DNA of 64,000 bases from Rhodococcus sp. ABRD24. Its GTDB lineage: Bacteria; Actinomycetota; Actinomycetes; Mycobacteriales; Mycobacteriaceae. Below the pieces are notes generated by a model. The model saw nothing but the letters and a program-made list of their open reading frames with translations, ran no database searches and had not been told where the DNA came from. This document shows, in pieces, positions 10,904 to 19,338 of the stretch; within the stretch, counting starts at the first letter, position 1, and every line of letters begins with the position of its first letter. The stretch covers positions 2,852,001 to 2,916,000 of the forward strand of contig NZ_CP035319.1 in the NCBI RefSeq assembly GCF_004328705.1, given 5' to 3'. The translations under genes were made by a program, and so were the position numbers.

Positions 10904-11280
10904 TGCACCACGAGACGGTTCGGATGTCGGTCATCTGCACCTGGGTCCTTGCTCTTGATGGATGCTTGCAGCATGGGTACGAGGCCCTGACGACCCGACG
11001 ATGATCGTGACATCGAAGGCGGTCCGGCAGGTCTTCCCAACGACAAACATCTCCGGGTCATCACCGGACATGCCGCTCTGGACGGACTCGACCTCGATCA
11101 GGCTGAGGCTGATGAAGGCAGCAGGTTCTCGGCCGGCGTATCTCTCGCCAATTGAAGACTGTTGCATACAGACTCGGAGGACGATCCATGCGAGAGCGCG
11201 CCGCAGTGACTTACAGAGGACTCCACGACCACGGATGAGGCCCAGCTAGGCCGTGGTCGCGGCATGCACAGGGTCGTGCG
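10904..11280. other. Intergenic region without a recognised gene
   Basis: 377 bases. An open plus-strand stretch at 10991-11155 has coding-like composition but no start codon and no recognised product. A 16-codon frame (11188-11238) begins after ggagg but is too short to judge. The hairpin at 11223-11262 is listed separately. Confidence 0.4.
11223..11262. terminator. Hairpin before an unknown gene cluster
   Basis: A 12-base inverted repeat with one mismatch (11223-11234 with 11251-11262, core ccacgg/ccgtgg) and a 16-base loop. It ends 18 bases before the ATG at 11281, so it could be a terminator, an attenuator or an operator. No T-run follows. Confidence 0.35.
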
Positions 11281-12018
11281 ATGCCAAAACGTTATCCCAA
11301 GGTCCAGTACCAGCCACGCGATCCCCCGCTGGGGCTCGGAGCCACCCCCGCCGTGGCAGAAACTCAGATCGGGTGGACGGGCGCCACACTCCCTATTGAT
11401 GGCCAGATCTTTATGCACAACTCGACGGTCACGAACGATGGCCCTCTGGCCGCGAAAAGCAAGATCTGGACGATGACCGGCGCCGAAGTTGATGCGTTCC
11501 ACATGGCAGTGCGCGCAAGGCTGTTCAAAGGCAGTGTCATCTGCCAGGTGGTGGACTACCAGTACAACGCGACGTGGGCGGCAAGCCTCGAGATCGCCAC
11601 GTCAGGCGACTGCGGTTCAGGCCCGTACAACAGTCATGGGTTCGTCAAGACCTTCAGCTCGACGAACGGCTTCCAGGAGCACCTCACCTTCCCCAGCAGC
11701 GGAATCGGCTACACCGCACCGACGCCGGCCCTCCGGTCGGCACCTTCCGAAATCAACCCCTTCACGAAGGAGGGGAAGACATTCGGCGTCCTGGATCCCG
11801 AGCAGTCGGACGCAGTGCAACCCGATTTCGTTGCTGCGTACACCAACGATGGCCAGCAGGGGTACATCCGTAGCGCGGACCTCAACGTACCTGTGGCGTC
11901 GATCGATGGCCTTCGGTCTTTGCCCCAGAACAACGGAGTTGCGAAGACGCCGTCGCGTGACATCCCTGTGTTCGCCGCTGACGGCGCCTCCCAGATCGGA
12001 GTCCTGACAACCGCATAG
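11281..12018 (+). CDS. Hypothetical protein, first gene of an unknown cluster
   Basis: Product of 245 residues, without signal peptide or membrane segment. Proline-rich start (MPKRYPKVQYQPRDPPLGLG), a middle region rich in aromatic residues and a C-terminus IPVFAADGASQIGVLTTA, which resembles the last strand of several actinobacterial beta-rich proteins of unknown role. Has few Cys (two, near residues 88 and 111). Followed 42 bases later by another unknown gene on the same strand. No function assigned; the ribosome site is weak. Confidence 0.6.
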   Translation: MPKRYPKVQYQPRDPPLGLGATPAVAETQIGWTGATLPIDGQIFMHNSTVTNDGPLAAKSKIWTMTGAEVDAFHMAVRARLFKGSVICQVVDYQYNATWAASLEIATSGDCGSGPYNSHGFVKTFSSTNGFQEHLTFPSSGIGYTAPTPALRSAPSEINPFTKEGKTFGVLDPEQSDAVQPDFVAAYTNDGQQGYIRSADLNVPVASIDGLRSLPQNNGVAKTPSRDIPVFAADGASQIGVLTTA

Positions 12019-12060
12019 GATCGGCATTCATTCGCGCACACCTCGGGGTGAGGAAGTCAG

Positions 12061-12465
12061 ATGATCAAGAACTACCGGTCCCGCGGGTTCTCTGGCCCCA
12101 ACCTCGAGGTGTGCGTGCCGCCGTCTCTCGTTTCGACGGGCGAGGATAACGGGATAGCCAGTTGGATCTCGGCAGTGACGTCCGGATTGGATGGGCTCCA
12201 GTTCGTCTATACCGCGATGGCAGTCTGGGAAGACGTACCATCGGTCCTCGACTACCGGGCTCGTGCGCTTCTCGCCTTTGGCGGTGCCGAGCACGAGGTC
12301 GGCTACGGAAGAAGCAATACGAACCGGCGCGCCGAATTCCAGTTCCTGGCACGCCGACCCGCAGATTTGCCCGGTCCTCCCTACCGGTTCCACCTCGTAG
12401 TTGAGGACATCACAAGCGGAGTGCGCTGGGAGACTCCGGTCGTCCTTCCAGGCCGGGACTTTTGA
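12061..12465 (+). CDS. Hypothetical protein, second gene of the unknown cluster
   Basis: Product of 134 residues, soluble, mixed alpha/beta in appearance, with a C-terminal stretch YRFHLVVEDITSGVRWETPV that reads like two beta strands. Upstream gaggaagtcag is a fair ribosome site. Its stop (TGA 12463-12465) overlaps the TTG that would start the next, frameshifted gene, so the three probably formed one operon. No family recognised. Confidence 0.6.
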   Translation: MIKNYRSRGFSGPNLEVCVPPSLVSTGEDNGIASWISAVTSGLDGLQFVYTAMAVWEDVPSVLDYRARALLAFGGAEHEVGYGRSNTNRRAEFQFLARRPADLPGPPYRFHLVVEDITSGVRWETPVVLPGRDF

Positions 12466-12747
12466 TCTCTGCCAACCTTGACGCCTTTCGGCCGGGCGCC
12501 ATCCCCGACAGCGACGACAGACTCCGTCCCGGCTTTCCGAACGTGACCCCTGTTGACCAGATAGCTCTGCTGCGTCGTCGAAGCGCTCGTCGGAAGTGGC
12601 CACAACCTCCCACCGCGACTGGACGTCAGCATCACCGACCGCACTGTTACAGCAACATCGGAGTGGATAGAGACCGCCGGTGCGGACTTGCAGGAGAAGA
12701 GACCTGGCGAGAGCCTGACCACCCTGCGACGATTCCATGCGGCGTGA
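12462..12747 (+). pseudogene. Third gene of the unknown cluster, apparently frameshifted
   Basis: From a TTG at 12462 (TTGA overlap with the preceding stop) the frame reads ISANLDAFRPGAIPDSDDRL and continues to DQIALL near 12572. After that, sense continues in the next frame: VVEALVGSGHNLPPRLDVSI and on to ESLTTLRRFHAA with TGA at 12745-12747. Both halves have gene-like third-position GC, and the join falls in gctctgctgcgtcgtcgaag. The simplest reading is a one-base insertion in this gene, either a real mutation or a sequence error. Together about 94 residues of unknown function. Confidence 0.5.
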
Positions 12748-12779
12748 TCGCATCCGTCGGGGGTGCGGCGTCTGCTGCT

Positions 12780-13289
12780 CTAGGCGCGTTCGGCGTCGTC
12801 GCTGTTGCGCCCGATTTTTCGCAGTAGGCGGGTCAGCTGGGCGCGCTCGTCGTCATCGAGGCCGTCCAGCAATAGCCGATCCCGATCGACGCGTTGGGGA
12901 AACTCGCGGTCGACGAGTTCGCGGCCGGCGTCGGTGAGCTCGAGCAGGACGACTCGGCCGTCCCGCTCGAATCTCTTGCGTTCGAGCAACCCGATCCGGA
13001 CCAGTCGATCCGCGTGTTTGGTGGTCGCGGCGCCGCTGACCATCGTCACAGCGGTCACCTCGCTTGCGCGGAGCGGTCGGTCGCTGCGTGCGAGTGCGCA
13101 GAGCACCTCGAACTCGGCCCGGGAGACGCCGCTGGGTCCCAGCGCACGTTCAAGGCGGTGCAACGTCTGGGAGCTGATCCGCGTGATCCTGCCGATGACC
13201 TCGATCGGCGATGTGTCGATACCCGGCCTCGAGTTCGCCCATTCCTGGCGCACCCGGTCGATGAAATCGTGCTCATCCGCGGAATCCAC
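12780..13289 (-). CDS. MarR-family transcriptional regulator
   Basis: Product of 169 residues with a MarR winged helix-turn-helix: SRAEFEVLCALARSDRPLRA, then TMVSGAATTKHADRLVRIGL (recognition helix) and the wing RKRFERDGRVVLLELTDAGR. MarR proteins repress as dimers and release DNA on binding phenolic or other small ligands. The gene is divergent from a FUSC-family transporter gene, with a near-perfect 27-bp palindrome between them, so it very probably represses both itself and the transporter. Confidence 0.92.
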   Translation of the reverse strand: MDSADEHDFIDRVRQEWANSRPGIDTSPIEVIGRITRISSQTLHRLERALGPSGVSRAEFEVLCALARSDRPLRASEVTAVTMVSGAATTKHADRLVRIGLLERKRFERDGRVVLLELTDAGRELVDREFPQRVDRDRLLLDGLDDDERAQLTRLLRKIGRNSDDAERA

Positions 13290-13317
13290 ACGACCATCCT
13301 ATCTACGAGCGAACACA

Positions 13318-13344
13318 ACTTCATTAGTAATTTACTAGTGAAGT
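13318..13344. promoter_or_regulatory. MarR operator, 27-bp near-perfect palindrome
   Basis: Left arm ACTTCATTAGTAA and right arm TTACTAGTGAAGT are inverted copies with one mismatch per arm around a single central base. It lies 28 bases upstream of marR and 9 bases upstream of the -10 box of the FUSC gene, so binding would cover that promoter's -35 region. Confidence 0.85.
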
Positions 13345-13352
13345 AAATGCCC

Positions 13353-13358
13353 TAGACT
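13353..13358 (+). promoter_or_regulatory. -10 box (TAGACT) of the FUSC gene
   Basis: TAGACT is 7 bases before the GTG at 13366, placing the transcription start at or next to the start codon (leaderless). The MarR palindrome covers the -35 side. Confidence 0.55.
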
Positions 13359-13365
13359 GGGGCGC

Positions 13366-14784
13366 GTGAGCGCAGCAGGTACCCCGGGCACGACAAGGAT
13401 CGGCCATGCTCGGGGAGCGCTGGCGCACTCGGTCTCGCGGGGAGCCTGGCGTCGTGCCTTCCACTTGCGGACGGCTGACGCGACCATCGCACCCGCGCTT
13501 CGGGTGGGACTCGCCACGGCGGTAGTTCTGGTCGGCGGCGGGCTGCTCGGATTCTGGGAACTCGCTGGTTTCGGCGCGCTGGGCGCGCTCGCGTCGGCAT
13601 TCGGGCGATACGAGCCGTACCCGAGGCTGGCCGGGAAGCTCGCGCTCGTCGGCGTCGCAGTGATCGGCTTCGTCGGCTTAGGCGGTGTCCTGGGTGCCTT
13701 GGGACTCCCGATGTGGGCGCTGGTAGGTGTGCTGTCACTGTCGGCGGGCGTCGCGTCCGCGTATATGAATGGCTTCCAGCTGATCGGTCCGGGACCGGTG
13801 ATCCTCGTTTTCGCGGCGACAGGCGCGGCGGGATACACCACGTCCGCAGTGGATGTCGGCCAGGTGACGCTGGCGGCCGCGATCGGCGTCCTGGTCGGAT
13901 GGGTGGCGGCGATGGTTCCGGCCTTGGTCCTGCCACTGGGTCCCGCACGCCTCGCCGCCGCACGGGCGCTGGCATCGGTCGCGTCTCTCGAGCACGGGGA
14001 CGGCGCCAGTGTCGACAGCGCACGGTCAGCGATCTGGCGGGCGCGCGAAGTGCTTGTGGCAAGCGGACGTTCGCATCTCTGGCATGGCCACGCCCGGGAT
14101 CTTGCGACGCTCCTCGATGCGGCGGACGAAGCAATGGACGACTGGGCCGCGGTCGGTGATCCTTCGGTGCTCCAGGAGATCACACGCCACGAGCGTGAAC
14201 TGCGGAAACTCAAGCGCGTCAGCACCCTTGGCGGTGTCGGGGAGCGTCCATCCGTGGCGTCGGAGTTGCCGCCGTCCGTGGGAGTGATGTCGGCCGGAAT
14301 GGCGCGGTTGCGATCGGCGTCGTTGCGGAACGTCGCCGTCCGGGTGGTGGTCGCTTCAGCGGTTGCGGGGTGGGTAGCGATCGCCGCGGGTGTCGAGCAT
14401 CCGCTGTGGGCGTCGATGGGCGCGATTGCGGCACTGCAGGGTCTCAACTTCACCCAGACGTTGCACCGTGGGATCCAGCGAGCTGTAGGCAATGTTGGGG
14501 GAGCGATCATCGCGGTGGCGCTGATCGCGGCGTCGCCGGGCTACTGGCAGGCGGTGATCGCGGTAGTGCTGCTGCAGATCGCCGCGGAGTTGCTGGTACT
14601 CGTCAACTACGCGCTCACAACGCTCGTGGTCACTCCGATGGCCTTGGTGCTGATCGGCTTCACCTCGCCGATCTCGCCGGAGGTCGCGATCAGTCGGGTC
14701 GCCGATACGGTGATCGGTGTCGTGGTGGGTGTTCTCGTTGCGGCCGTGACAATCAGTCGCACGGACCGCGACCACCTCGCGTAG
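13366..14784 (+). CDS. FUSC-family inner-membrane protein (aromatic acid efflux type)
   Basis: Product of 472 residues with two membrane blocks, each of about five to six segments (residues ~40-185 and ~320-465), separated by a hydrophilic helical linker (about 200-300) containing EITRHERELRKLKRV. This is the half-and-half layout of the FUSC/YccS/AaeB group, linked to export of aromatic carboxylic acids and similar compounds. GTG start chosen for the leaderless promoter. The divergent marR gene and its operator predict induction by a small aromatic ligand. Substrate unknown. Confidence 0.85.
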   Translation: MSAAGTPGTTRIGHARGALAHSVSRGAWRRAFHLRTADATIAPALRVGLATAVVLVGGGLLGFWELAGFGALGALASAFGRYEPYPRLAGKLALVGVAVIGFVGLGGVLGALGLPMWALVGVLSLSAGVASAYMNGFQLIGPGPVILVFAATGAAGYTTSAVDVGQVTLAAAIGVLVGWVAAMVPALVLPLGPARLAAARALASVASLEHGDGASVDSARSAIWRAREVLVASGRSHLWHGHARDLATLLDAADEAMDDWAAVGDPSVLQEITRHERELRKLKRVSTLGGVGERPSVASELPPSVGVMSAGMARLRSASLRNVAVRVVVASAVAGWVAIAAGVEHPLWASMGAIAALQGLNFTQTLHRGIQRAVGNVGGAIIAVALIAASPGYWQAVIAVVLLQIAAELLVLVNYALTTLVVTPMALVLIGFTSPISPEVAISRVADTVIGVVVGVLVAAVTISRTDRDHLA

Positions 14785-14807
14785 CCGCTAGCCGGACCGG
14801 GTCAGAC

Positions 14808-14879
14808 GAACGGGCCCGATTGGTCGACTCGTGCCCGGCCGGCGGGATCTGGGTGCGGTGAAGCTGTGAAGGCCCGTTC
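14808..14879. terminator. Possible bidirectional terminator
   Basis: gaacgggcc (14808-14816) and ggcccgttc (14871-14879) are a perfect 9-bp inverted repeat with a long (54-base) interior, filling the gap between the convergent FUSC gene and catabolic operon. Weak because of the loop length. Confidence 0.35.
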
Positions 14880-16538
14880 TCACGCACCCGGACGGAGGAC
14901 CTCGCAGATGCTCTCGACGGGACGCATCCGGGCAGATTCGAGTAGCAGCTTGGTGTAGTCGTGTTGGGGGTTGTCGAAAACCGTGGATGTGGCACCGGAT
15001 TCGACGATGTGGCCGCCCTTCATCACGTAGATGTAGTCACAGAGCTTTCTCACGACGGCGAGGTCGTGCGAGATGAACATGTAGCTCAGCCCGAACTCGA
15101 GCCGGAGCTTCTCGAACACCTCGAGAACCTGCTCTTGCACGAGAACGTCCAACGCCGACACCGGTTCGTCGCAAACGAGAAGCTCGGGCTCGACCGCGAG
15201 CGCCCGTGCGATCGCCACTCGTTGACGCTGTCCGCCGGAGAGCTCTGCGGGGTGTCTGTCCCGAAGCGTCCGCGACAGGCCCACCTGGTCCATCAGCTGG
15301 TCGATTCGCGCCGAAACCTCGGAGGAGGGGCAGATTCGGTGCACCTTCAGTGGTTCGGCCAGGATCGACCGGACCGTGAACGAAGGGTTGAGAGAGGAGT
15401 ACGGATCCTGGAAGACCGGTTGCACCCGGCGACGAAAAGCGAGCAGGCGCTGCTTGCACATCGTACCGATGTCCTCGTTGTCGAAGACTATTCGGCCCGA
15501 TGTCGGCTTCTCGAGCTGCAACAACAATCGGGCGATGGTGGTCTTCCCGGATCCGGATTCACCTACGACACCGACAGCACTGCCCCGGGGGACCTCGAGG
15601 TGGATGTCCTTGTTTGCGGCGATGGGCGTGCGCCGCCTTCCTAGTTGGTACGTCTTGTTGACTCCGTCGAACCTGACCAGTGCGGGTGCAGTGCTCGATG
15701 CGTCGACTTCTGTTGACGCAGGAGCGGATCCGGCAGGGACCGCGGCGAGTAGCGCCTTCGTATACGGATGCTGTGGGCGTTGGAGTACATCCGCCGAAGA
15801 TCCCATTTCCACAATGTGGCCTTGCTCCATCACCAGCACACGGTCACAGCGCTCCGCAGCCAGACCGAGATCGTGCGTCACCAGGAGCAGTGAGGTGCCG
15901 GTTTGAGCGACCATCTCGTCGAGCTGATTCATGATCTGCCGCTGCACAGTGACATCCAGTGCGCTCGTCGGTTCGTCCGCAATCAGTAACTCCGGCTTGT
16001 TGGCCAGCCCCATCGCAATGAGTACGCGCTGCCGCAGGCCCCCGGAAAGCTCATGCGGATACTGAGTGACTCGTTCCTCGGGGTTGGCGATTCCCGCAGA
16101 TCGCAGGGCTTCGAGGACCCGCTCCTCGAGCGCATCGCGGGAGAATTTGCCGTGGGCGGTGAGGCACTCTGCAACCTGGGTGCCGATCTTGAGCATCGGG
16201 TTGAGGTTGGAGAGGGGGTCCTGCGGAACGAACCCGATGTGGAGTCCGCGGACCCGGCGCATCTCCCGAGTCGACAACTCGAGCAGATTCCGTCCCAGGA
16301 AGTTGATGCTCCCGTGCGCCACCGACGAATTCTCCGCGAGCAATCCGATGATTGCTGCGATGGTTGAACTCTTGCCGGAACCCGAGGCTCCGACGAGTGC
16401 GACCTTTTGTCCCGGTTCGATTGTGAATGACACCTGAGAGACCGCTGCCACCGCGTTGCCGCGGTGCGAGTACTTGATGGTCAGTTCTTCGACTGACAAC
16501 ACAGCGGCATCTCCCGGCTGCACCTTGGGAACATTCAT
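14880..16538 (-). CDS. Fused dipeptide/oligopeptide ABC ATPase (DppD-DppF type)
   Basis: Product of 552 residues containing two complete nucleotide-binding domains. First (about 15-265): Walker A GASGSGKSS, signature LSGGLRQRVLIAMGLA, Walker B LLIADEPTSALD. Second (about 290-535): Walker A GESGSGKTT, QDPYSSLNP, signature LSGGQRQRVAIARALA, Walker B LLVCDEPVSALD. Each ends with the oligopeptide-family region (QHPYTKALL, QHDYTKLLL). It energises the DppBC permeases encoded upstream in the operon. The ATG overlaps the LacI stop by one base (TGATG), a sign of coupled translation. It is the last gene of the unit. Confidence 0.93.
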   Translation of the reverse strand: MNVPKVQPGDAAVLSVEELTIKYSHRGNAVAAVSQVSFTIEPGQKVALVGASGSGKSSTIAAIIGLLAENSSVAHGSINFLGRNLLELSTREMRRVRGLHIGFVPQDPLSNLNPMLKIGTQVAECLTAHGKFSRDALEERVLEALRSAGIANPEERVTQYPHELSGGLRQRVLIAMGLANKPELLIADEPTSALDVTVQRQIMNQLDEMVAQTGTSLLLVTHDLGLAAERCDRVLVMEQGHIVEMGSSADVLQRPQHPYTKALLAAVPAGSAPASTEVDASSTAPALVRFDGVNKTYQLGRRRTPIAANKDIHLEVPRGSAVGVVGESGSGKTTIARLLLQLEKPTSGRIVFDNEDIGTMCKQRLLAFRRRVQPVFQDPYSSLNPSFTVRSILAEPLKVHRICPSSEVSARIDQLMDQVGLSRTLRDRHPAELSGGQRQRVAIARALAVEPELLVCDEPVSALDVLVQEQVLEVFEKLRLEFGLSYMFISHDLAVVRKLCDYIYVMKGGHIVESGATSTVFDNPQHDYTKLLLESARMRPVESICEVLRPGA

Positions 16539-17665
16539 CAGATTCTCCTCAACGTTCCGGACGATGATTCGCGTATGGTCAGCGCTCGTTTCACCACGAC
16601 CGTTCGTGATTCCAAGCGCTCATCCACAGGCGAGTTGATTCGTGTAAAGAGCATTTCGAGGGCCGTATTGGCGATCTCGTCGACGCAGCCCGACACCGAA
16701 CTCAACGACGGCGCCAGGTACGAGGCGAACTCGACGTCGCCGAAGCCGACCACCCCGACGTCCACTCCTGCAGCCAGTCCGTGATCTTGAAGGGCCCTGA
16801 ATGCACCGAGTGCGATCTGGTCGTTGACTGCCAGGATCCCGTTCGGCCGGTTCGCCGTTTCGAGCAGGGCGCTCATGGCGGCATAGCCGTGTCCGGCTCC
16901 ATAGCCGTCCAAGCCGAGGCGCAGGACCGTGTCTTCGATGTCGAGTTCGGAGACGGCGCGATCGAAGCCCAGTCTGCGGTCGGTCGCACCGGCAGAACCG
17001 GCGATGTCGCCGACGAAGCAGATCTTGCTGCCCCATACGCTGTGGAGGTGCCCAACTGCTTCGTATGCGGAGTGCACATCGTCGTAGAGGACGGTATCCA
17101 CCGAGTTCACGGCGCTGGTTCGCTGGCCGATGAGCACAAAGCTCACCCCAGATGCCACGACGCGTTCGATAGCCGCGGTGATTTCTGGGTCGTCGAGCTC
17201 ATCGCCTGTATTGAGAATGATCCCGTCGACGCCGTCTGACATGACAGTTTCCAGATAGGCGAGCATCCGCTGTCGGTCATGGCTGAAGCTGCGAATCTTG
17301 ACCGCGTATCCTTCGCTATCGCAGATTCTGTCGACGGCGCGCGCGATGCCTCCATACCAAGGCTGGGACACATCCGCCATCAGCATCGACAAGCAGAAGT
17401 GCCGTCCGGAGCGGAGGCCGGACGCCGCCCGATTGAGATGGAAATTGAGAGATTCGGCGGCCGACGAGACTGCTCGCCTGGTCTTCTCACTCACCATTTC
17501 CGGGCGATTGAACGCACGCGAGACGGTCGCAACGGATACCCCCGCGATGCGCGCGACGTCCGCGATCGTGGCGACCTCGTTCGAGCTGCGCTCAGCGAGA
17601 GGTTGGTGAACGGGCGCTTCTGCCTCGCTCCCCGGAGCCTCTGAATTCATCATCGGTGGTCTCAC
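16538..17665 (-). CDS. LacI-family transcriptional regulator of the catabolic operon
   Basis: Product of 375 residues. N-terminal LacI helix-turn-helix at about residues 33-55 (ATIADVARIAGVSVATVSRA) with the hinge region following, then a periplasmic-binding-protein-like effector domain (DGVDGIILNTG, FVLIGQRTSAVNSVDTV, ILAVNDQIALGAFRAL, VGVVGFGDVEFA). The GTG start at 17665 has gagggag six bases upstream and a 4-base GTGA overlap with the oxidoreductase gene. It sits inside the operon it probably controls; a textbook LacI operator (26367-26380) precedes the first gene. The ligand is probably the transported substrate. Confidence 0.93.
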   Translation of the reverse strand: MRPPMMNSEAPGSEAEAPVHQPLAERSSNEVATIADVARIAGVSVATVSRAFNRPEMVSEKTRRAVSSAAESLNFHLNRAASGLRSGRHFCLSMLMADVSQPWYGGIARAVDRICDSEGYAVKIRSFSHDRQRMLAYLETVMSDGVDGIILNTGDELDDPEITAAIERVVASGVSFVLIGQRTSAVNSVDTVLYDDVHSAYEAVGHLHSVWGSKICFVGDIAGSAGATDRRLGFDRAVSELDIEDTVLRLGLDGYGAGHGYAAMSALLETANRPNGILAVNDQIALGAFRALQDHGLAAGVDVGVVGFGDVEFASYLAPSLSSVSGCVDEIANTALEMLFTRINSPVDERLESRTVVVKRALTIRESSSGTLRRI

Positions 17666-19284
17666 GTCAAACTCCCTCGTTCAGCAACCCCACCGGGTGG
17701 TGAGTCCGCCATCAGCGCCTGCGCAGCGTTTCGGCCCGGAATACCCGTGACGTAGCCGCCGGGCCAAACTCCACTTCCGCACAGATAAAGCCCCGCAACT
17801 GGTGTGCGGGCTCCCTGCAACGACGGTAATGGCCGGCCTTCGAACAGCCCGGCAACACTCATGTCGCCGTAGGTGATATTCGACTTGGGCAGCCCGAGGG
17901 TTGCTTCTATCTCAACCGGCCCCATGAAACGGGTATCCACGATCTTAGAGTCGATATCGGGCAGGAGTCCCCGAATATCGTCGAGACAGCGTCTGCCGAA
18001 AGCATCGACGGTTTCGCGATTCCACGTCCCATCGGCCAGACTGTACGGCGCGTGCCAAGCATTGACGCTCAGCAGGTACTTACCTGTCGGTGAGTGATAG
18101 CCGGGCGATGCGACCGATAGATTGAGGCCCCACATGATCGGATTGGTGCTGGGCTGATCTGTCAGGGCCTCAGCGAGTGCAGCGGAGATCGCCTGATCCG
18201 AATGGGCCACGCGGAACTGGCAGGTCGATGCGTCTGCGCTCGTCACGCCCTCAGGCAGCCCCGCGTACTCGGGCAGGGCGTCCAACGCCAGCGCGATCTT
18301 GAATGCGCTACCGTGAATCTCTTTGTCAGCAAAATCGTTCCGCGCCGACTCCAGCTCCTCGAACGAACCGAAAATCTCGCAGACGGTTTGGCGCGGGTCG
18401 ATCGCCGACAGGACACGCCGCGTAGCAACGGTCGTTCCGTCTGCGAGCACCACATCGAGCGCTCCGGTGCGGGAATTGCGCTGGACGCCGGTGACGGGGC
18501 TGTCCGTGCGCACCGCGCTCCCCGGATGAGCTGAGATCAGGTTCACGAGGGCTCGGACGATACTGTTCATGCCCCCGACGGGCAGGCCGGCGGAGCCACG
18601 CAGTGGCGATGCCTGGAATGCCGCGTCCAGTTGGGTGTGGGCCGACATGGACAGCGGCCGCAGGAGCAGGCCGACGGCGCTTCCCGGCTCCTCGGGCGAG
18701 ATTCGGTTGCCATTGAGCGCGAGCATCATGAGTACTGCCTTCATCTGCGGCGTCTCGAGATACTCGTCCATGAGTTCACGCAGAGACCCGTGGAAGACCT
18801 TCTTGAACAGTGCTCGCGCCCTGTCTGTTTCGAGTTTGCGCTCGATAACTTCGAGTGGGTCCGGGACATGGTAGAGCGAGACCGGCAGGCTCTTGCCGAG
18901 ATAGTCCAGGTCTGCAATGAGCGTCGCGTATCGGTCCGATTCGCCCCTGCGGAACTGGTCGATCTCCGCGGCGAGCTTCGTCTTGTCGCGCCATCCGATG
19001 AACGTTTGGTCCTCGAAGCGGTGAACTACGGCCAGTTCGGGTCTGAAGAACCGGAGCCCGTACCGTTCGAGCTCGAGTTCCCGGAGCACCAGTGGGTCGA
19101 ATGATCCGGGCGAGTTTGTGAACGCTCCACGGTAGCCCGGGAGAAACTCGAAATCGCCTGTAGCTCCGCCTGGCACCGATCTGGATTCCAGAACGAGCAC
19201 CGAGTAGCCGTTGTTGGCCAGGTAGGACGCCGATACCAGGCCATTGTGGCCGGCACCGATCACCACGGCGTCGTATGTAGTCAT
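17662..19284 (-). CDS. CrtI/PYROXD2-type FAD-dependent oxidoreductase
   Basis: About 540 residues. The N-terminus TTYDAVVIGAGHNGLVSASY is the FAD-binding dinucleotide fold (GxGxxG), followed by LVLESRSVPGGATG. The C-terminus PVAGLYLCGSGVWPGGYVTG closes the FAD site as in phytoene desaturases. The whole protein resembles the bacterial relatives of PYROXD2 rather than true carotenoid enzymes; no carotenoid genes are nearby. Start 19284 has gagaagga upstream. In the operon it follows the permeases and precedes lacI, so it probably oxidises the imported compound or an intermediate. Confidence 0.85.
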   Translation of the reverse strand: MTTYDAVVIGAGHNGLVSASYLANNGYSVLVLESRSVPGGATGDFEFLPGYRGAFTNSPGSFDPLVLRELELERYGLRFFRPELAVVHRFEDQTFIGWRDKTKLAAEIDQFRRGESDRYATLIADLDYLGKSLPVSLYHVPDPLEVIERKLETDRARALFKKVFHGSLRELMDEYLETPQMKAVLMMLALNGNRISPEEPGSAVGLLLRPLSMSAHTQLDAAFQASPLRGSAGLPVGGMNSIVRALVNLISAHPGSAVRTDSPVTGVQRNSRTGALDVVLADGTTVATRRVLSAIDPRQTVCEIFGSFEELESARNDFADKEIHGSAFKIALALDALPEYAGLPEGVTSADASTCQFRVAHSDQAISAALAEALTDQPSTNPIMWGLNLSVASPGYHSPTGKYLLSVNAWHAPYSLADGTWNRETVDAFGRRCLDDIRGLLPDIDSKIVDTRFMGPVEIEATLGLPKSNITYGDMSVAGLFEGRPLPSLQGARTPVAGLYLCGSGVWPGGYVTGIPGRNAAQALMADSPPGGVAERGSLT

Positions 19285-19338
19285 GAACCGATCCTTCTCC
19301 CGGGTCGATGGAATCTTCATATGGAAACGGACTCCGGG

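Noticed and set aside
13335..14510. Long minus-strand open frame opposite the FUSC gene
   Set aside because: Translation is Ser/Thr/Pro/Arg-rich with no domain, while the plus strand encodes a clear membrane protein.
17662..19284. Phytoene desaturase (carotenoid synthesis)
   Set aside because: Only the FAD-fold ends match; no crtB, crtE or other carotenoid gene is nearby and the gene is embedded in a catabolic operon, so a PYROXD2-like role is more likely.
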